Made by a program: the position numbers and the translations under genes. A DNA stretch of 9,332 nucleotides, taken from Acidimicrobiia bacterium (lineage in GTDB: Bacteria; Actinomycetota; Acidimicrobiia; Acidimicrobiales; JACDCH01). The notes under the pieces are model-generated. The model was not told where the DNA came from. It saw only the letters and a list, made by a program, of their open reading frames with translations, and did no database searches. Shown piece by piece: positions 1 to 7,139 of the stretch (position 1 is its first letter; each line of letters opens with the position of its first letter). Where the stretch lies: contig JACDCH010000585.1 in NCBI GenBank assembly GCA_013694495.1, positions 1 to 9,332 of the forward strand, given 5' to 3'.

Positions 1-164
1 GCGTCGCGGAGCTCCGCGTCGCGCAGGTTGACCGGGCTGGCCAGCGTGATGTGCGGGGGCACCCGCTCCCGCTCGGCGGCCCCGAGCGCTCGCCGCAACC
101 CGTCGAGCTCGGCCGCTTGGGGCTGGGGGACGAGCAGCGCGACGGCGATGCGGTGCCGTGCCAC
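1..164 (-). CDS. 2H phosphoesterase / 2'-5' RNA ligase-like protein, N-terminal part only
   Basis: The 54 codons visible here run off the left edge of the window. The protein starts MARHRIAVALLVPQP (from GTG) and continues to RVPPHITLASPVNL. A hydrophobic first beta strand (IAVALLV), a helix rich in Leu/Ala/Arg, and then an H-x-T motif (H38-I-T40) preceded by two prolines is the N-terminal half of the 2H phosphoesterase fold, which includes LigT/2'-5' RNA ligases and cyclic phosphodiesterases acting on RNA or cyclic nucleotide ends. The second HxT motif would lie outside the window, so this is a family-level inference. GTG at 164 follows the atpC stop codon by 9 bases in the same frame, with no clear Shine-Dalgarno, so it probably depends on readthrough or coupling from atpC. 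The substrate is unknown. Confidence 0.7.
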   Translation of the reverse strand, partial: MARHRIAVALLVPQPQAAELDGLRRALGAAERERVPPHITLASPVNLRDAELRD

Positions 165-173
165 CGAGGGGGG

Positions 174-431
174 CTAGGCCGGGGCTTCGGCGGCGTCGGA
201 GAGGATCGTGACGGTGTCGTTCGAGACCTCGACGAACCCGCCGTGGACGTCGAAGGTCACGTCGCCCCGGTCGACGGTGCGGACCGTCACCTGGTGGTCC
301 TCGAGCGCACCGGTGAAAGGCGCGTGGCCGCGGAGGAACGCGATGTCGCCGCCGCCGATGGTGCGGCAGACGACCATCGTCGCCTCCCCCTCGTAGAGGA
401 TGGCCTCGGGGCTGACGAGCTGCACTTCCAT
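174..431 (-). CDS. atpC: F1 ATP synthase epsilon subunit, short form lacking the C-terminal domain
   Basis: Epsilon sits at the foot of the central stalk and ties gamma to the c-ring. The 85 residues form the N-terminal beta-sandwich domain: MEVQLVSPEAILYEGEA at the start, GHAPFTGAL at about 36-44, and HGGFVEVSNDTVTILSD at about 63-79. It then stops at EAPA. Most bacterial epsilons run to roughly 130 residues with a two-helix C-terminal domain that can inhibit ATP hydrolysis; that domain is absent. This is not an obvious frameshift, because the next gene starts 9 bases after the TAG. ATG at 431 is preferred because AAGG (444-441) lies 9 bases upstream; GTG at 434 is a possible alternative giving one more residue. 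It is the last atp gene of the operon, about 107 bases after atpD. Confidence 0.95.
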   Translation of the reverse strand: MEVQLVSPEAILYEGEATMVVCRTIGGGDIAFLRGHAPFTGALEDHQVTVRTVDRGDVTFDVHGGFVEVSNDTVTILSDAAEAPA

Positions 432-434
432 CAC

Positions 435-444
435 GACCTGCCTT
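435..444 (-). promoter_or_regulatory. Shine-Dalgarno region of atpC
   Basis: The minus strand reads AAGGCAGG just upstream of two adjacent possible starts (GTG at 434, ATG at 431). The spacing favours the ATG. Confidence 0.55.
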
Positions 445-478
445 GCGGCACGGGGCCGCCGAACGGGACGGGTGCCAA

Positions 479-498
479 CCCGCCGAAGGCGCTGGGGG
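479..498. repeat. Repeat block B, copy 2
   Basis: These 20 bases match 3041-3060 with one difference (A at 486 versus C). On the minus strand the block contains CGCC-TTC-GGCG, a small stem of four GC pairs; the other copy has CGCC-TGC-GGCG, so the change falls in the loop and leaves the stem intact. Confidence 0.6.
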
Positions 499-538
499 TC
501 CGGAGTGAGCGCCGGCGAACGAGTGAGGGCGACAAGGG

Positions 539-2002
<1,464 letters not shown>

Positions 2003-2009
2003 GTCGAGG

Positions 2010-2015
2010 TCCTTC
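2010..2015 (-). promoter_or_regulatory. Shine-Dalgarno of atpD
   Basis: GAAGGA on the minus strand, 7 bases before ATG at 2002. It fixes that start rather than the 28-codon upstream extension of the frame. Confidence 0.8.
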
Positions 2016-2018
2016 GTG

Positions 2019-2978
2019 TCAGTTCTGGCTGGAGCGGGGGTTGGAGAGTCCGGAGTACTGGACGACGTCGAGGAGGAGGTCCTCACCAGGACGCTTGGCC
2101 TGGCGCAGCGCCTCGGCGCCGCTGACGATCTCCATGATCTCGGTGGTGATGGTGTCCTGCCGGGCCCGGTTCATGACCCGGCTCAGGGTCTTGACGAGCT
2201 CGTCGGCGTTGTCCGAGGCGGCCTTCATGGCCCGCTGCTGGAAGGCGTGGAAGGAGGCCGAGGAGTCGAGCAGGGCGGCGAAGATCCGGGCCTCGACGTA
2301 GCGGGGCAGGAGCTCGGCGAGGATGCCGTCGGCCGAGGGCTCGAACTCGTAGTCGGCGGTCGGGCCGGTGGGCGCCTCGGCCAGCGCCTCGGTGTCGATG
2401 GGCAGGAGGCGGCGCACGACGAGGCGCTGCGAGCCCGCCGAGAGGAACTGGTTGAACACGATGTCGACGGCGTCGACCGCGCCCGACTCGAAGGCCGGCG
2501 TGACGGCGGCCGCGATCTCCTTGGCGTTCTCGTACGTCGGCTTGTCGATGACGCCCAGGAACGACTCCTCCATGGCGACGTCACGGAACCGGAAGTAGCC
2601 GATCCCCTTCTTGCCGACGACGAACAGCTTCGTGCGCCGGCCCTCGGCCCGGTCGACTTCGGTCAGGCGCTCGGTCTGGCGGATGACGCCGCTGCTGAAG
2701 CTTCCGCTGAGGCCCCGGTCGGAGGTGATCGACAGGTAGCCGACCGTGCCGATCTGCGGACGGGACTCGAGCAGGGGCTGGCCCCGGCCGGCGCCGGCGG
2801 TGCCGAGGTTGCGGATCACGTCGGTGATGCGCTCCGAATACGGGCGGGCGGCGGCCAGGCGGGCCTGGGCCTTGACGATGCGCGACGCGGCGATGAGCTC
2901 CATCGCTTTCGTGATCTTCTTCGTGGACTGGACCGACTTGATCCGTCCCCGAAGGATCCGCTCCTGACCACCGGCCAC
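2019..2978 (-). CDS. atpG: F1 ATP synthase gamma subunit, with C-terminal tail
   Basis: Central rotor shaft linking the c-ring to the catalytic head. The 319-residue protein has the N-terminal coiled-coil helix (AGGQERILRGRIKSVQSTKK to about residue 58), the Rossmann-like domain with ITSDRGLSGSF (about 84-94), and the C-terminal coiled-coil helix ending in the family signature ITTEIMEIVSGAEAL (277-291). Many gamma subunits end at or soon after this signature; here 28 more residues follow, mostly polar with one hydrophobic patch (DLLLDVV), ending NPRSSQN. The start is GTG at 2978, supported by AGGGG (2991-2987) 8 bases upstream. It is separated from atpA by 207 bases of repeat-bearing spacer, the longest gap between atp genes. 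The TGA at 2021-2019 lies just before the atpD ribosome site. Confidence 0.98.
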   Translation of the reverse strand: MAGGQERILRGRIKSVQSTKKITKAMELIAASRIVKAQARLAAARPYSERITDVIRNLGTAGAGRGQPLLESRPQIGTVGYLSITSDRGLSGSFSSGVIRQTERLTEVDRAEGRRTKLFVVGKKGIGYFRFRDVAMEESFLGVIDKPTYENAKEIAAAVTPAFESGAVDAVDIVFNQFLSAGSQRLVVRRLLPIDTEALAEAPTGPTADYEFEPSADGILAELLPRYVEARIFAALLDSSASFHAFQQRAMKAASDNADELVKTLSRVMNRARQDTITTEIMEIVSGAEALRQAKRPGEDLLLDVVQYSGLSNPRSSQN

Positions 2979-2986
2979 GTCGTCAG

Positions 2987-2991
2987 CCCCT
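2987..2991 (-). promoter_or_regulatory. Shine-Dalgarno-like site of atpG
   Basis: AGGGG on the minus strand, 8 bases before the GTG start at 2978. Confidence 0.55.
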
Positions 2992-3040
2992 GGCTCGGGA
3001 GTGGGTCGTCGAGCAGGGCAGCGTGCCGAGCCGGGCCGAG

Positions 3041-3060
3041 CCCGCCGCAGGCGCTGGGGG
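3041..3060. repeat. Repeat block B, copy 1
   Basis: Matches 479-498 at 19 of 20 bases. The minus strand contains CGCC-TGC-GGCG, a short GC stem whose loop differs between the two copies. Confidence 0.6.
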
Positions 3061-3064
3061 CCTG

Positions 3065-3077
3065 GGGGCGGAGCCCC
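3065..3077. repeat. GC-rich hairpin in the atpA-atpG spacer
   Basis: GGGGC-GGA-GCCCC is a perfect 5-bp stem with a 3-base loop; on the transcript it reads GGGGC-UCC-GCCCC. There is no U-run after it, so it is not a classical terminator. It could stabilise a processed mRNA end or slow the polymerase between atpA and atpG. Confidence 0.5.
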
Positions 3078-3145
3078 GAGGGATCGGCCGCAGGGCGACG
3101 AAGTCGGCCGAGGACCGGAACGAGCCGACGAAGGAGGCGCCGTCG

Positions 3146-3184
3146 AACTCGAGCGAACGGAGCGAAGCGAGTGAGCTCGACATC
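3146..3184. repeat. 39-base intergenic repeat A, copy 1 (after atpA)
   Basis: Identical over 39 bases to 5276-5314, in the same orientation. It begins with AACTCGAGCGAACGGAGCG and ends with GTGAGCTCGACATC. The outer bases TCGAGC (3149-3154) and GCTCGA (3175-3180) are inverted repeats, and short GAGCGAA / GAAGCGAG units fill the middle. It abuts the atpA stop codon (3188-3186). It is likely a REP-like intergenic element. Confidence 0.9.
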
Positions 3185-3185
3185 G

Positions 3186-4718
3186 TCAGCTCTCGTCGTC
3201 GGCGGTGGCCGACGCGACGAACTGGTCCTTGAAGGCGACGATGGCGGCCTGGACCTCTTCCTCGGGGAAGGTGCCCGTGCTGCGGATGGTGTCGAGGGCG
3301 CCGGGGTTGCGGGTGCCGACGAACTCGTGGAGCTCGGTCTCGAAGCGCTTCACGTCGGGGATCGGCACGTCGTCGAGGTAGCCGTTGGTGCCGGCGTAGA
3401 CCGACACGACCTGGAGCTCGACCGGCATCGGTGAGTTCAGCGGCTGCTTCAGCAGCTCGGTGAGCCGGTAGCCGCGGTCGAGCTGGGCCTGGCTGACCTT
3501 GTCGAGCTCGGAGCCGAAGGCGGCGAACGCCTCGAGCTCACGGAACTGGGCGAGGTCGAGCTTGAGCGTGCCCGAGACCTGCTTCATGGCCTTGATCTGG
3601 GCGGCGCCGCCCACTCGGGACACCGAGATGCCCACGTCGACGGCGGGTCGGACACCCGACTTGAAGAGGTCGTCCTGCAGGTACACCTGGCCGTCGGTGA
3701 TCGAGATCACGTTGGTCGGGATGTAGGCGGACACGTCGCCGGCCTTGGTCTCGATGATCGGCAGGGCGGTGAGCGAGCCGGCGCCGCGGTCGTCGGACAG
3801 CTTCGCGGCCCGCTCGAGCAGGCGGCTGTGGAGGTAGAACACGTCGCCCGGGTACGCCTCGCGGCCCGGCGGCCGGCGCAGCAGGAGCGACACCTGGCGG
3901 TAGGCCTCGGCCTGCTTCGACAGGTCGTCGTAGACGATGAGGGCGTGCTCGCCGTTCTCCATCCAGTGCTGGCCCATGGCGCAGCCGGAGTACGGGGCGA
4001 GGTACTTGAAGGGCGCCTGGTCCGAGGCGGGGGCGGCGACGACGACCGTGTACTCCATGGCGCCGTTGTCCTCGAGGGTCGACACGGTGTTCGCCACCGT
4101 CGAGCCCTTGAGGCCGATCGCCACGTAGATGCACTTCACTCCCTTCCCCTTCTGGTTCAGGATCGTGTCGATGCAGATGGTGGTCTTGCCGGTCTTGCGG
4201 TCGCCGATGACGAGCTGGCGCTGGCCCCGGCCGATCGGCGTCATGGCGTCGATCGACTTGATGCCGGTCTGCAGCGGCTCGTGCACGGGCTTGCGGCCCA
4301 TGATGCCGGGGGCCTGGATCTCCATCCGGCGGTTGATGGCGCCGGTGATCGGGCCCTTGCCGTCGATCGGCTCGCCCAGGGCGTTCACGACCCGGCCGAG
4401 CAGGGCGTCGCCGACCGGCACGGAGAGGATGCGCCCCGTCGCCTTGACGGTGCCGCCCTCCTCGATGTGGCCGCCCTCGCCGAGGATCACCGCGCCGATC
4501 GACTCCTCGTCGAGGTTGAGGGCGAGGCCGACCGACCCGTCCTCGAACTCCAGGAGCTCGTTGACCGCGGCGTCGGGCAGGCCGCTCACGCGGGCGATGC
4601 CGTCGCCGACCTCGAGGATCCGCCCGACCTGGCTGACGCTCAGGTCGACGGCGAAGTCGTCGAGGTTCTTGCGCAGCGCGGCGGTGATGTCGCTGGTGCT
4701 GATGCTGAGATCCGTCAT
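3186..4718 (-). CDS. atpA: F1 ATP synthase alpha subunit
   Basis: Non-catalytic nucleotide-binding subunit that alternates with beta in the head and supplies the arginine finger. The 510 residues show the N-terminal helix that meets delta (1-22), the beta-barrel (about 28-95), Walker A GDRKTGKT (172-179), Walker B IVYDD (261-265), the signature PAVDVGISVS (358-367) and the arginine finger in SRVGGAAQ (Arg368), all intact. The length is usual for bacteria, and the C-terminus (VASATADDES) lacks the long extension known in mycobacteria. ATG at 4718 is supported by GGAAG overlapping the atpH stop, 7 bases upstream; the gap to atpH is 11 bases, so coupling is likely. Repeat A follows the stop directly. 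Confidence 0.99.
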   Translation of the reverse strand: MTDLSISTSDITAALRKNLDDFAVDLSVSQVGRILEVGDGIARVSGLPDAAVNELLEFEDGSVGLALNLDEESIGAVILGEGGHIEEGGTVKATGRILSVPVGDALLGRVVNALGEPIDGKGPITGAINRRMEIQAPGIMGRKPVHEPLQTGIKSIDAMTPIGRGQRQLVIGDRKTGKTTICIDTILNQKGKGVKCIYVAIGLKGSTVANTVSTLEDNGAMEYTVVVAAPASDQAPFKYLAPYSGCAMGQHWMENGEHALIVYDDLSKQAEAYRQVSLLLRRPPGREAYPGDVFYLHSRLLERAAKLSDDRGAGSLTALPIIETKAGDVSAYIPTNVISITDGQVYLQDDLFKSGVRPAVDVGISVSRVGGAAQIKAMKQVSGTLKLDLAQFRELEAFAAFGSELDKVSQAQLDRGYRLTELLKQPLNSPMPVELQVVSVYAGTNGYLDDVPIPDVKRFETELHEFVGTRNPGALDTIRSTGTFPEEEVQAAIVAFKDQFVASATADDES

Positions 4719-4721
4719 CGG

Positions 4722-4730
4722 TCCTCTTCC
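4722..4730 (-). promoter_or_regulatory. Shine-Dalgarno of atpA, overlapping the atpH stop
   Basis: GGAAGAGGA on the minus strand begins at the last base of the atpH TAG (4732-4730). Its GGAAG part is 7 bases before the atpA ATG, suggesting reinitiation by ribosomes finishing atpH. Confidence 0.75.
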
Positions 4731-5257
4731 TAGAACGCGTGCTTGAGCTGCTCGAGCCGGCTCCGGACGGAGCCGTCGATCACCGTGTCGCCCACGGTGG
4801 TGACGAGGCCGCCGAGCACGCTCGGATCGATCACGACCTTGATGTCGACTTGCTGGCCGGTGGTCCGGCCGAGCGCCTCGGCCAGCCGGTTGCGCTGGTC
4901 CTCGGTGAGCTCGATGGCGCTGCGCACCTCGGCCACGGCCTTGCCGGACTCGGCCGCAGCCATGCCGACCAGCGAGTCGATGATGGCCGGGAGCTCCCGG
5001 GCCCTCCCGAGGCCGACCGCCATGCCCACCAATGCCACGGTGGCGGGCTGCGCCTTGCCGCCGAGGAGGTCCTCGACGATCTGCTGGCGCCGGCTGGCCG
5101 GGAGGTGCGGGTCGGTCAGCGCGTTGCGGAGCTCGTCGCTCCCCTCGAGGGCGCGGGCGAACCGGAACAGCTCGTCGCCGATGGAGGCGAGGTTGCCCTC
5201 GGCGCTGGCCACGTCGAACATGGCCCTGGCATAGGCGGTGATCCGGTCGTCGCTCAT
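4730..5257 (-). CDS. atpH: F1 ATP synthase delta subunit (OSCP homologue)
   Basis: Caps the head and joins it to the b-subunit stalk. The 175 residues begin MSDDRITAYARAMFDVA, the conserved first helix of the six-helix N-terminal domain (to about 105). The C-terminal domain ends LGGLVTTVGDTVIDGSVRSRLEQLKHAF, the family signature (about 148-175). It is a stand-alone gene, unlike the b-delta fusion of mycobacteria. The frame is open further upstream through the repeat, but no plausible start lies there and homology begins at ATG 5257. The leader has only a weak GGA about 12 bases upstream. The 39-base repeat sits between atpF and this leader, so initiation here may be poorer than for its neighbours; that is an inference. 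Confidence 0.97.
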   Translation of the reverse strand: MSDDRITAYARAMFDVASAEGNLASIGDELFRFARALEGSDELRNALTDPHLPASRRQQIVEDLLGGKAQPATVALVGMAVGLGRARELPAIIDSLVGMAAAESGKAVAEVRSAIELTEDQRNRLAEALGRTTGQQVDIKVVIDPSVLGGLVTTVGDTVIDGSVRSRLEQLKHAF

Positions 5258-5275
5258 GTCAGAACGAGGTCCGTC

Positions 5276-5314
5276 AACTCGAGCGAACGGAGCGAAGCGA
5301 GTGAGCTCGACATC
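5276..5314. repeat. 39-base intergenic repeat A, copy 2 (after atpF)
   Basis: Identical to 3146-3184 and in the same orientation. It begins at the atpF stop codon (5315-5313), whose last two bases are included in the match, and ends 18 bases before the atpH start. Its position directly after a stop codon is the same as for copy 1. Confidence 0.9.
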
Positions 5315-6053
5315 AATTGCTCCGGTTGTTGAGCGACTCGATGTAGCGGTCGACCAGCTGCACCTGCGTGTCGTGCTCCAGGTTGCGCTGGATGACCACC
5401 TCGGCGGCCCCGATCGCCAGCTCGGCGACCTCACGGCGGAGGTCGGCGACGGCCTGCACCTTGGCCGACTCGACGTCGGCGGCGGCCTTGGACCGCATGC
5501 CGGCGAGCTCGGTCTGGAGGCGGGCCTCCTGCTCACGCCGCACGGCGTCAGCCTGCTGGCGGGCTTCCTCGATGATGCGACCCGACTCCGCCTTGGCGTC
5601 GGCCAGCTGGGCCCGGTACTCGTCGAGCACCCGGTTGGCGTCGACCTTGGCCGACTCGGCGCCTTCGAGATCGTCGCGGATGCGCTCGGTGCGGGCCTCC
5701 ATCCCCTTCTTGATGCCGGGGTAGGCGAACTTCGCGAGGAGCAGGAACAGGATCGTGAACGAGATCGAGCCCCAGATCAGCTCGTTCGTGGGCGGGAGGA
5801 TCGGGCTGGGCGCCTCGTGGCAGTCGTCGACCGTGCCACCGTCCTCGAGGATGTGGATGCACTCCTCGGCGGCGTGCTCGATCTCCGTGCCGCCCTCGGC
5901 ATCGCCGAGCTGGCCGGCTTCGCCCTCGGTGCCCTCGACCCCTTCGGCGGTGGTCGTCTCGGTGGGCTCGGTGCCGGCGTGAGCCGGCGTCCCCCATCCG
6001 ATCAGGCAGCACGCGGCCAGGAGGCCACCGGCTGCGGCGTTGCGGATCCGCAT
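5313..6053 (-). CDS. atpF: Fo ATP synthase subunit b with signal peptide and cysteine-bearing N-terminal ectodomain
   Basis: Peripheral stalk subunit. Numbered from ATG 6053, the 246 residues begin with a signal-peptide-like stretch (MRIRNAAAGGLLAACCLIGW, then TPAHA|G, predicted cut after about 26). An acidic Thr/Glu/Gly-rich segment follows (27-62), then a short region with two cysteines (Cys65, Cys78; EECIHILEDG and DDCHEAPSP), one membrane helix (about 92-110) and a long charged coiled coil (113 to the end) that reaches up to delta. Typical b subunits are about 160-180 residues with no exported domain. ATG at 6053 has AAGGAG 6 bases upstream; ATG at 6059 abuts that site and is less likely. 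LAAC at 12-15 is also a lipobox-like motif, so lipidation is an alternative to simple cleavage. The gap to atpE is 11 bases. Confidence 0.96.
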   Translation of the reverse strand: MRIRNAAAGGLLAACCLIGWGTPAHAGTEPTETTTAEGVEGTEGEAGQLGDAEGGTEIEHAAEECIHILEDGGTVDDCHEAPSPILPPTNELIWGSISFTILFLLLAKFAYPGIKKGMEARTERIRDDLEGAESAKVDANRVLDEYRAQLADAKAESGRIIEEARQQADAVRREQEARLQTELAGMRSKAAADVESAKVQAVADLRREVAELAIGAAEVVIQRNLEHDTQVQLVDRYIESLNNRSN

Positions 6054-6059
6054 CGACAT

Positions 6060-6065
6060 CTCCTT
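6060..6065 (-). promoter_or_regulatory. Shine-Dalgarno of atpF, touching the atpE stop
   Basis: AAGGAG follows the TG of the atpE TGA (TGAAGGAG). It is 6 bases before ATG 6053 but leaves no space before ATG 6059, which decides the start. Confidence 0.8.
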
Positions 6066-6322
6066 CAGCCCGAGATGATGAACGAGAGCACGAAACCGAA
6101 GAGCGCGAGCGCCTCGGTGAACGCGATGCCGAGGAACATGGTCGTGCGGACCATGCCAGCGGCCTCGGGCTGGCGGGCCATGGCCGTGATGGCGTTGCCG
6201 ACGACGATGCCGATGCCCACGCCGGGGCCGATGGCGGCGCCGCCGTAGACGATGCCTCGGCCGACGGCCGTCAGGCCGGCTTCGAGCTCGCCGGGAGCCT
6301 GCTGAGCGAGGGTGGAAAGCAC
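6065..6322 (-). CDS. atpE: Fo ATP synthase subunit c (proton type)
   Basis: Rotor-ring subunit that carries ions across the membrane. The 85 residues form a two-helix hairpin: helix 1 with the glycine-rich AAIGPGVGIGIVVGNA (about 29-44), the polar loop ARQPEA (about 49-54) that contacts gamma/epsilon, and helix 2 with the ion-binding glutamate in IAFTEALALFGF (Glu70). The helix-1 position that is Gln in Na+-binding c subunits is Ile here (GVGIG), and the residue after the Glu is Ala rather than Ser, which points to protons. GTG at 6322 is chosen because AAGGAG (6336-6331) is 8 bases upstream; an in-frame GTG at 6331 overlaps that site. It lies 52 bases after atpB and 11 before atpF. Confidence 0.98.
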   Translation of the reverse strand: MLSTLAQQAPGELEAGLTAVGRGIVYGGAAIGPGVGIGIVVGNAITAMARQPEAAGMVRTTMFLGIAFTEALALFGFVLSFIISG

Positions 6323-6330
6323 TTGTGGCA

Positions 6331-6336
6331 CTCCTT
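6331..6336 (-). promoter_or_regulatory. Shine-Dalgarno of atpE
   Basis: A strong AAGGAG on the minus strand. Its last base is the first base of an in-frame GTG (6331), so the site can only serve the GTG at 6322, 8 bases away. A strong site suits a subunit needed in many copies per enzyme. Confidence 0.8.
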
Positions 6337-6374
6337 GTTGTTTCGGTCTGGCCTGGTGGTCGGTCTGGGGGAGA

Positions 6375-7139
6375 TCAGTGCTCGGCGTGCATCGAGCTGT
6401 CGATGTACACCGCGGCCAAGATCGTGAAGATGTAGGCCTGCAGGAAGGCGACGAGGAGCTCGAAGCCCGTGAGGGCGATGAGCAAGCCGAACGAGAACGG
6501 CAGGATGATCGCCGTGACGCTGGCGGAGAACAGCGCCGCGGTGATGACCGCGAAGCTGATCAGGATGAGGTGGCCGGCCAGCGCGTTGGCGAAGAGCCGG
6601 ACGGAGTGCGACAGCGGCCGCACGATGATCGTGGAGACGATCTCGATCGGCGTCACGAGGATGTAGAGGGCCTTGGGCACGCCGGGCGGGAAGGCGATGT
6701 TCTTGAAGTAGCCGATCGGGCCTTGCTTGATGATGCCGACGCCGACGAAGAGCACCCACACCAGCAGCGCCATGAACAGCGGCAGCGCCATGCGGGCGTT
6801 CACCGGCATCTGGGCGACCGGGATGATGCCCCACAGGTTGTTCACGAGGATGAACGTGAAGAAGGTGAGCAGCAGCGGCGTCCACGCCATCCCGCTCGGG
6901 CCCATCGTCTGCATGACGATGCCTTCCTGGATGAAGTCGACCGCCGACTCGGCGATGTTCTTGACGCCCCGCGGGATCAGCGAGCTGTCGCTCGCCGCGA
7001 TGCGAAGGAACAGGAAGACGATGATCACCGACAGCCACATCAGGACGACGACCTTGTTCACCGCGAACGGCCCCGACAGGAACAGGTCCGGCCACTCGAT
7101 GGCGTGGCTGACGGGCGGGAACTCGAGACCGAAGATCAC
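6375..7139 (-). CDS. atpB: Fo ATP synthase subunit a
   Basis: Membrane stator that forms the two proton half-channels beside the c-ring. The 254 residues have several membrane helices and the conserved block RPLSHSVRLFANALAGHLIL (174-193), in which Arg181 is the essential arginine facing the c-subunit Glu. PLLLTFFTFILVNNLWGIIP (about 88-107) and the last helix FELLVAFLQAYIFTILAAVY (226-245) are also typical. The GTG start at 7139 overlaps the atpI stop (GTGA), with AAGGAGG 10 bases upstream; the open frame extends far upstream but has no a-subunit character there. The protein ends with a short polar HAEH after SSM. Confidence 0.98.
   Translation of the reverse strand: MIFGLEFPPVSHAIEWPDLFLSGPFAVNKVVVLMWLSVIIVFLFLRIAASDSSLIPRGVKNIAESAVDFIQEGIVMQTMGPSGMAWTPLLLTFFTFILVNNLWGIIPVAQMPVNARMALPLFMALLVWVLFVGVGIIKQGPIGYFKNIAFPPGVPKALYILVTPIEIVSTIIVRPLSHSVRLFANALAGHLILISFAVITAALFSASVTAIILPFSFGLLIALTGFELLVAFLQAYIFTILAAVYIDSSMHAEH

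Larger units (their letters stand above)
432..538. other. atpD-atpC spacer with a degenerate copy of the operon repeat
   Basis: No gene is visible in this spacer. Bases 515-527 (GCGAACGAGTGAG) match the exact 39-base repeat seen at 3146-3184 if ten internal bases (3159-3168) are removed. Bases 479-498 match 3041-3060 at 19 of 20 positions. On the minus strand the two blocks occur in the same order and orientation as in the atpA-atpG spacer. I read it as a decayed or shortened copy of the same composite element, an inference from short matches. Confidence 0.5.
2979..3185. other. atpA-atpG spacer: composite repeat element
   Basis: This 207-base spacer is by far the longest between genes of the atp operon. 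It holds, in transcription order, the 39-base repeat A (3184-3146) directly after the atpA stop, a GC-rich hairpin (3077-3065), and block B (3060-3041), followed by the atpG leader. A 66-codon open frame on the minus strand (3183-2983) is made largely of repeat sequence and resembles no gene I recognise. The second copy of repeat A, after atpF, reaches a stop in the same frame soon after the repeat, so I do not call a gene. Confidence 0.65.

Noticed and set aside
2983..3183. A 66-codon minus-strand frame beginning MSSSLASLRSLEFDG between atpA and atpG.
   Set aside because: It is built from the intergenic repeat, has Arg/Pro/Ala-rich low-complexity content and no ribosome site, and the same frame closes quickly after the repeat copy at 5276-5314.
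5258..5536. Upstream extension of the atpH frame through the repeat into atpF.
   Set aside because: Homology begins at MSDDRITAYARAMF, and the upstream part is repeat translation and shifted atpF.
6271..7095. A minus-strand frame within atpB, ending near atpE.
   Set aside because: It is out of frame with the clear a-subunit sequence and is His/Arg/Pro-rich, as expected of a shifted GC-rich frame.
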